The position numbers and the translations under genes were made by a program. A model generated the notes under the pieces. That model made no database searches. It was not told the origin of the DNA and was given only the letters and a program-made list of their open reading frames with translations. Source: Actinomycetota bacterium (GTDB taxonomy: Bacteria; Acidobacteriota; Blastocatellia; Chloracidobacteriales; Chloracidobacteriaceae). From it: 6,150 nucleotides of DNA. The first letter of the stretch is position 1. The number at the start of each line of letters is the position of its first letter. Shown here piece after piece: positions 4,333 through 6,150 of the stretch. The DNA is taken from the NCBI GenBank assembly GCA_013298335.1, contig JAAFHI010000229.1, positions 1 to 6,150 on the forward strand, written 5' to 3'.

Positions 4333-5949
4333 ATGCCCATGAGATTTCTGCTTTCGGGATTCGGCCTGAGCGCCGTTATGGCGATTCTCATGCTGGTCTC
4401 CGGCAACGCCTTTGCGCAGGGCGGGACCTATACCATCCAGACGGCGTCGGTGAACGACGAAGGCGTGGCGCGTGAAAATGTCGCCCGGTATCAGGCGAAG
4501 GGGCTGACGGCCTACTACGTGAAAGCCAACGTCCCGAACAAGGGGCTCTATTTCCGCGTCCGCGTCGGACGCTTCGCCTCGATGCCGGAAGCGAGCCGGG
4601 CGGCGCGCCAACTGGGCATCCGCGACGCCTTCATCACCGGCTTCGACGGACCGCCGAACACCCCGATCATTCGAAATCTTCCCGGAAATCTGGTCGTCAC
4701 GCCCCGGCGTCCCGACGACCCGCCGCTGCCGGTCGTCATCGACCATGAAAAGAAGCCGAACCAACCCGCCGACCCGGAGGTCAAGCCGCCGCCAGGAGAC
4801 GGGACCACAGGCGATGGGTCAAAACCGGTCGTGATTGCCCCCGGTCCGCCCGCGAAAGTGCTGCCGAACCGTCCCGAAGCCACGGTATTTCCCGCCGTCG
4901 TTTCGAATCTGCCCCCGTTCAACCCCAATTTCAGCCTCGATCCGTCTCCGTGGCAGCGGCAGTTGTCGCCGACGCGGACCGATTTGCGGACCGTCCAGTT
5001 CGTGAATGCCAATCTGGGCTGGATCGGCGGCGGACACGGGACGATTCTCCACACTGTCAACGGCGGACAGACGTGGTTCGAACAGGTCACCGGAACCCGC
5101 GCCGGGGTGACTTCGGTCTATTTCCTCGATGAAAATCGCGGCTGGGCACTGGTCGGCGGCTCGCTCGGCGTCGATCCGCGCGGTTCGGAGGACGAACCGG
5201 GGCTGCTCGGCACGACCGACGGCGGCACGACCTGGAAACGACTGGCCGACCTCGACGCCCAGTCGGTATGGTTCGTCGATGCCAACGTGGGGTATGCCGC
5301 CGGGAATTACAGTTCGGTCTTTCGAACCGAGGACGGCGGGAAGACCTGGACCAGATGCGAGGGCATCAGCCGGGTCGTCGAGCGTCCGACATCGCTCACC
5401 GACGCGGTACTGACCTTTACCGGTGTGCAGTTCACCGATGAAAAACACGGATGGACTTCCGGCAATTTCTACGGGAAGGGCATTTTACGGCCCGCCGGAT
5501 TGTTTCTGACCGATGACGGGGGCACAACGTGGGTCAAATGCCCGATTCAGTTCGCCGTCACGACCGCCGAAGTGATGAAATTCCGGTTTCAGGATGCCCA
5601 GCGCGGGTTCGTCGTGACCGAGGTCTATCGCGGTGACGCCCGCTTCGTCACGGTTTTTCGTACCACGGACGGCGGCGCGACGTGGGTCGAGCGCCGGACG
5701 ACCGTTCCCGGCTACCACCTGACCCATTTCGTGAACGAAAAAGTCGGCTGGACGATGGGCGCGGTGATGGCCCGCGAGAATTCGCCGCCCTTCGAAGTCG
5801 CCGTCTGGACGACCGGCGACGGCGGCACAAGCTGGCGGGAAGAGAAGACACTCGCCGGAACCGTGCTGTACGATGCCTGTTTCCTCAGCGAAACCCTCGG
5901 CTGGGCCGTCGGCCAGGGGGGCACGATTCTGAGGTACCGTCCGCAGTAA
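4333..5949 (+). CDS. Secreted SPOR-domain protein with Ycf48/BNR-type beta-propeller
   Basis: This 538-aa protein has a signal peptide (MPMR, a hydrophobic core to about residue 24, a likely cut after AFA at 28). A SPOR domain follows at about 31-104 (YTIQTASVNDEG, then an A-x-x-L-x-x-x-G-x-x-A-Y-Y-V segment, then YFRVRVGRFASMPEAS); the family binds denuded peptidoglycan glycan strands. A Pro-rich linker runs from 105 to 197. The C-terminal part (about 205-538) carries six Asp-box motifs at 241-248, 294-301, 332-339, 393-400, 444-451 and 494-501 (TxDGGxTW type; the first has Asn), alternating with GW segments such as NANLGWIGG and SETLGWAVGQGG, as in Ycf48-like propellers. I infer an envelope-anchored scaffold or assembly factor; sialidase activity is not supported, since Asp boxes are structural. 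The frame stays open upstream to GTG 4153, but that extension runs through the heptamer array and lacks a signal peptide. ATG 4333 or 4339 fits best. No strong Shine-Dalgarno is visible. Confidence 0.85.
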   Translation: MPMRFLLSGFGLSAVMAILMLVSGNAFAQGGTYTIQTASVNDEGVARENVARYQAKGLTAYYVKANVPNKGLYFRVRVGRFASMPEASRAARQLGIRDAFITGFDGPPNTPIIRNLPGNLVVTPRRPDDPPLPVVIDHEKKPNQPADPEVKPPPGDGTTGDGSKPVVIAPGPPAKVLPNRPEATVFPAVVSNLPPFNPNFSLDPSPWQRQLSPTRTDLRTVQFVNANLGWIGGGHGTILHTVNGGQTWFEQVTGTRAGVTSVYFLDENRGWALVGGSLGVDPRGSEDEPGLLGTTDGGTTWKRLADLDAQSVWFVDANVGYAAGNYSSVFRTEDGGKTWTRCEGISRVVERPTSLTDAVLTFTGVQFTDEKHGWTSGNFYGKGILRPAGLFLTDDGGTTWVKCPIQFAVTTAEVMKFRFQDAQRGFVVTEVYRGDARFVTVFRTTDGGATWVERRTTVPGYHLTHFVNEKVGWTMGAVMARENSPPFEVAVWTTGDGGTSWREEKTLAGTVLYDACFLSETLGWAVGQGGTILRYRPQ

Positions 5950-6021
5950 AAGGTTTCGGGTTTCGGGTGTCGGGTATCAGGTGAAGAAAAGGTTTCGGGT
6001 TTCGGGTTTCGGGTTTCAGGT
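5948..6021. repeat. Downstream heptamer array, GGGTTTC orientation
   Basis: Two consecutive blocks, each starting AAAAGGTTTCGGG and ending TCAGGT, are offset by 39 nt. Each consists of tandem GGGTTTC units; the first is more degenerate (GGGTGTC, GGGTATC). The array begins within the last bases of the SPOR/propeller stop codon. Bases 5986-6021 are an exact 36-nt reverse complement of 6093-6128. Confidence 0.9.
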
Positions 6022-6092
6022 AGAAACTGGTTAACCTGGATTGAACTTTGGCAAACGCTCTACCCGAAACTCGACACCTTTTCCTAGATTGA
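6022..6092. repeat. Spacer between the 36-bp inverted arms
   Basis: This 71-nt stretch separates the perfect arms. It contains a degenerate heptamer segment (ACCCGAAACTCGACACC, 6062-6078) and two copies of CCTNGATTGAAC, at about 6036 and 6083. A third, slightly changed copy lies at 6128. No ORF or RNA gene is seen. Confidence 0.6.
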
Positions 6093-6150
6093 ACCTGAAA
6101 CCCGAAACCCGAAACCCGAAACCTTTTCCTGGTTTGAACCTGAAACCCGA
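6077..6150. repeat. Downstream heptamer array, GAAACCC orientation, with a 45-bp higher-order unit
   Basis: The unit starts CCTTTTCCT, continues with GNTTGAACCT and then tandem GAAACCC. It begins at 6077 and again at 6122, a 45-bp period, and continues past the right edge. The direction is opposite to 5948-6021, giving a large potential hairpin or cruciform. The true extent is unknown because the window ends inside the array. Confidence 0.9.

Noticed and set aside
4333..5949. Sialidase (from the repeated Asp boxes)
   Set aside because: Asp boxes are structural and shared by many propellers; no RIP motif or catalytic Arg triad was seen, and the GW-rich spacing fits Ycf48-like repeats better.
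5948..6150. Insertion-sequence ends or an integron attachment array
   Set aside because: No transposase or integrase, no target duplication visible, and the arms are composed of simple heptamers.

Overview
The window is bacterial: moderately GC-rich, densely coding on the minus strand, with Shine-Dalgarno-type start sites at some genes. The gene content (homodimeric-type pyruvate dehydrogenase E1, a Fur-family repressor, a CrtI-type carotenoid desaturase, a DUF6941-like protein, and a secreted SPOR/BNR-repeat protein) together with abundant heptamer and palindromic intergenic repeats fits an environmental Gram-negative from a poorly sampled phylum, perhaps of the PVC/FCB or Sumerlaeota/Hydrogenedentota kind. 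That placement is a guess; no rRNA or other marker gene is present to settle it.

Layout. Positions 1-779 (minus) are the N-terminal 259 codons of aceE, which runs off the left edge. Positions 780-1521 carry no large gene. They hold one 49-codon plus-strand ORF (1071-1220) that looks like the toxin-binding tail of a MazE-type antitoxin without its DNA-binding domain, plus about eight short perfect or near-perfect palindromes. Positions 1522-3994 (minus) form a probable three-gene operon read as fur, then a crtI-type desaturase, then a DUF6941-like gene, with gaps of 19 and 36 nt. Positions 3995-4332 are a divergent intergenic region containing two mirror-image arrays of the heptamer GCATTCC/GGAATGC with a plausible sigma70-type promoter between them. 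Positions 4333-5949 (plus) encode a secreted 538-aa protein that joins an N-terminal SPOR domain, a proline-rich linker and a C-terminal Ycf48/BNR-type beta-propeller with six Asp-box-like motifs. Positions 5948-6150 are a second heptamer system (GGGTTTC/GAAACCC), including a perfect 36-bp inverted repeat.

How the genes relate: fur and crtI may link metal or redox sensing to carotenoid synthesis, but only gene order supports this. aceE is central metabolism (pyruvate to acetyl-CoA) and is probably independent of the rest. The SPOR/propeller gene is divergent from fur. The most unusual material is the SPOR/propeller architecture, the heptamer arrays that bracket that gene, and the orphan antitoxin tail lying among palindromes. 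No complete defence, mobile or biosynthetic system is visible.
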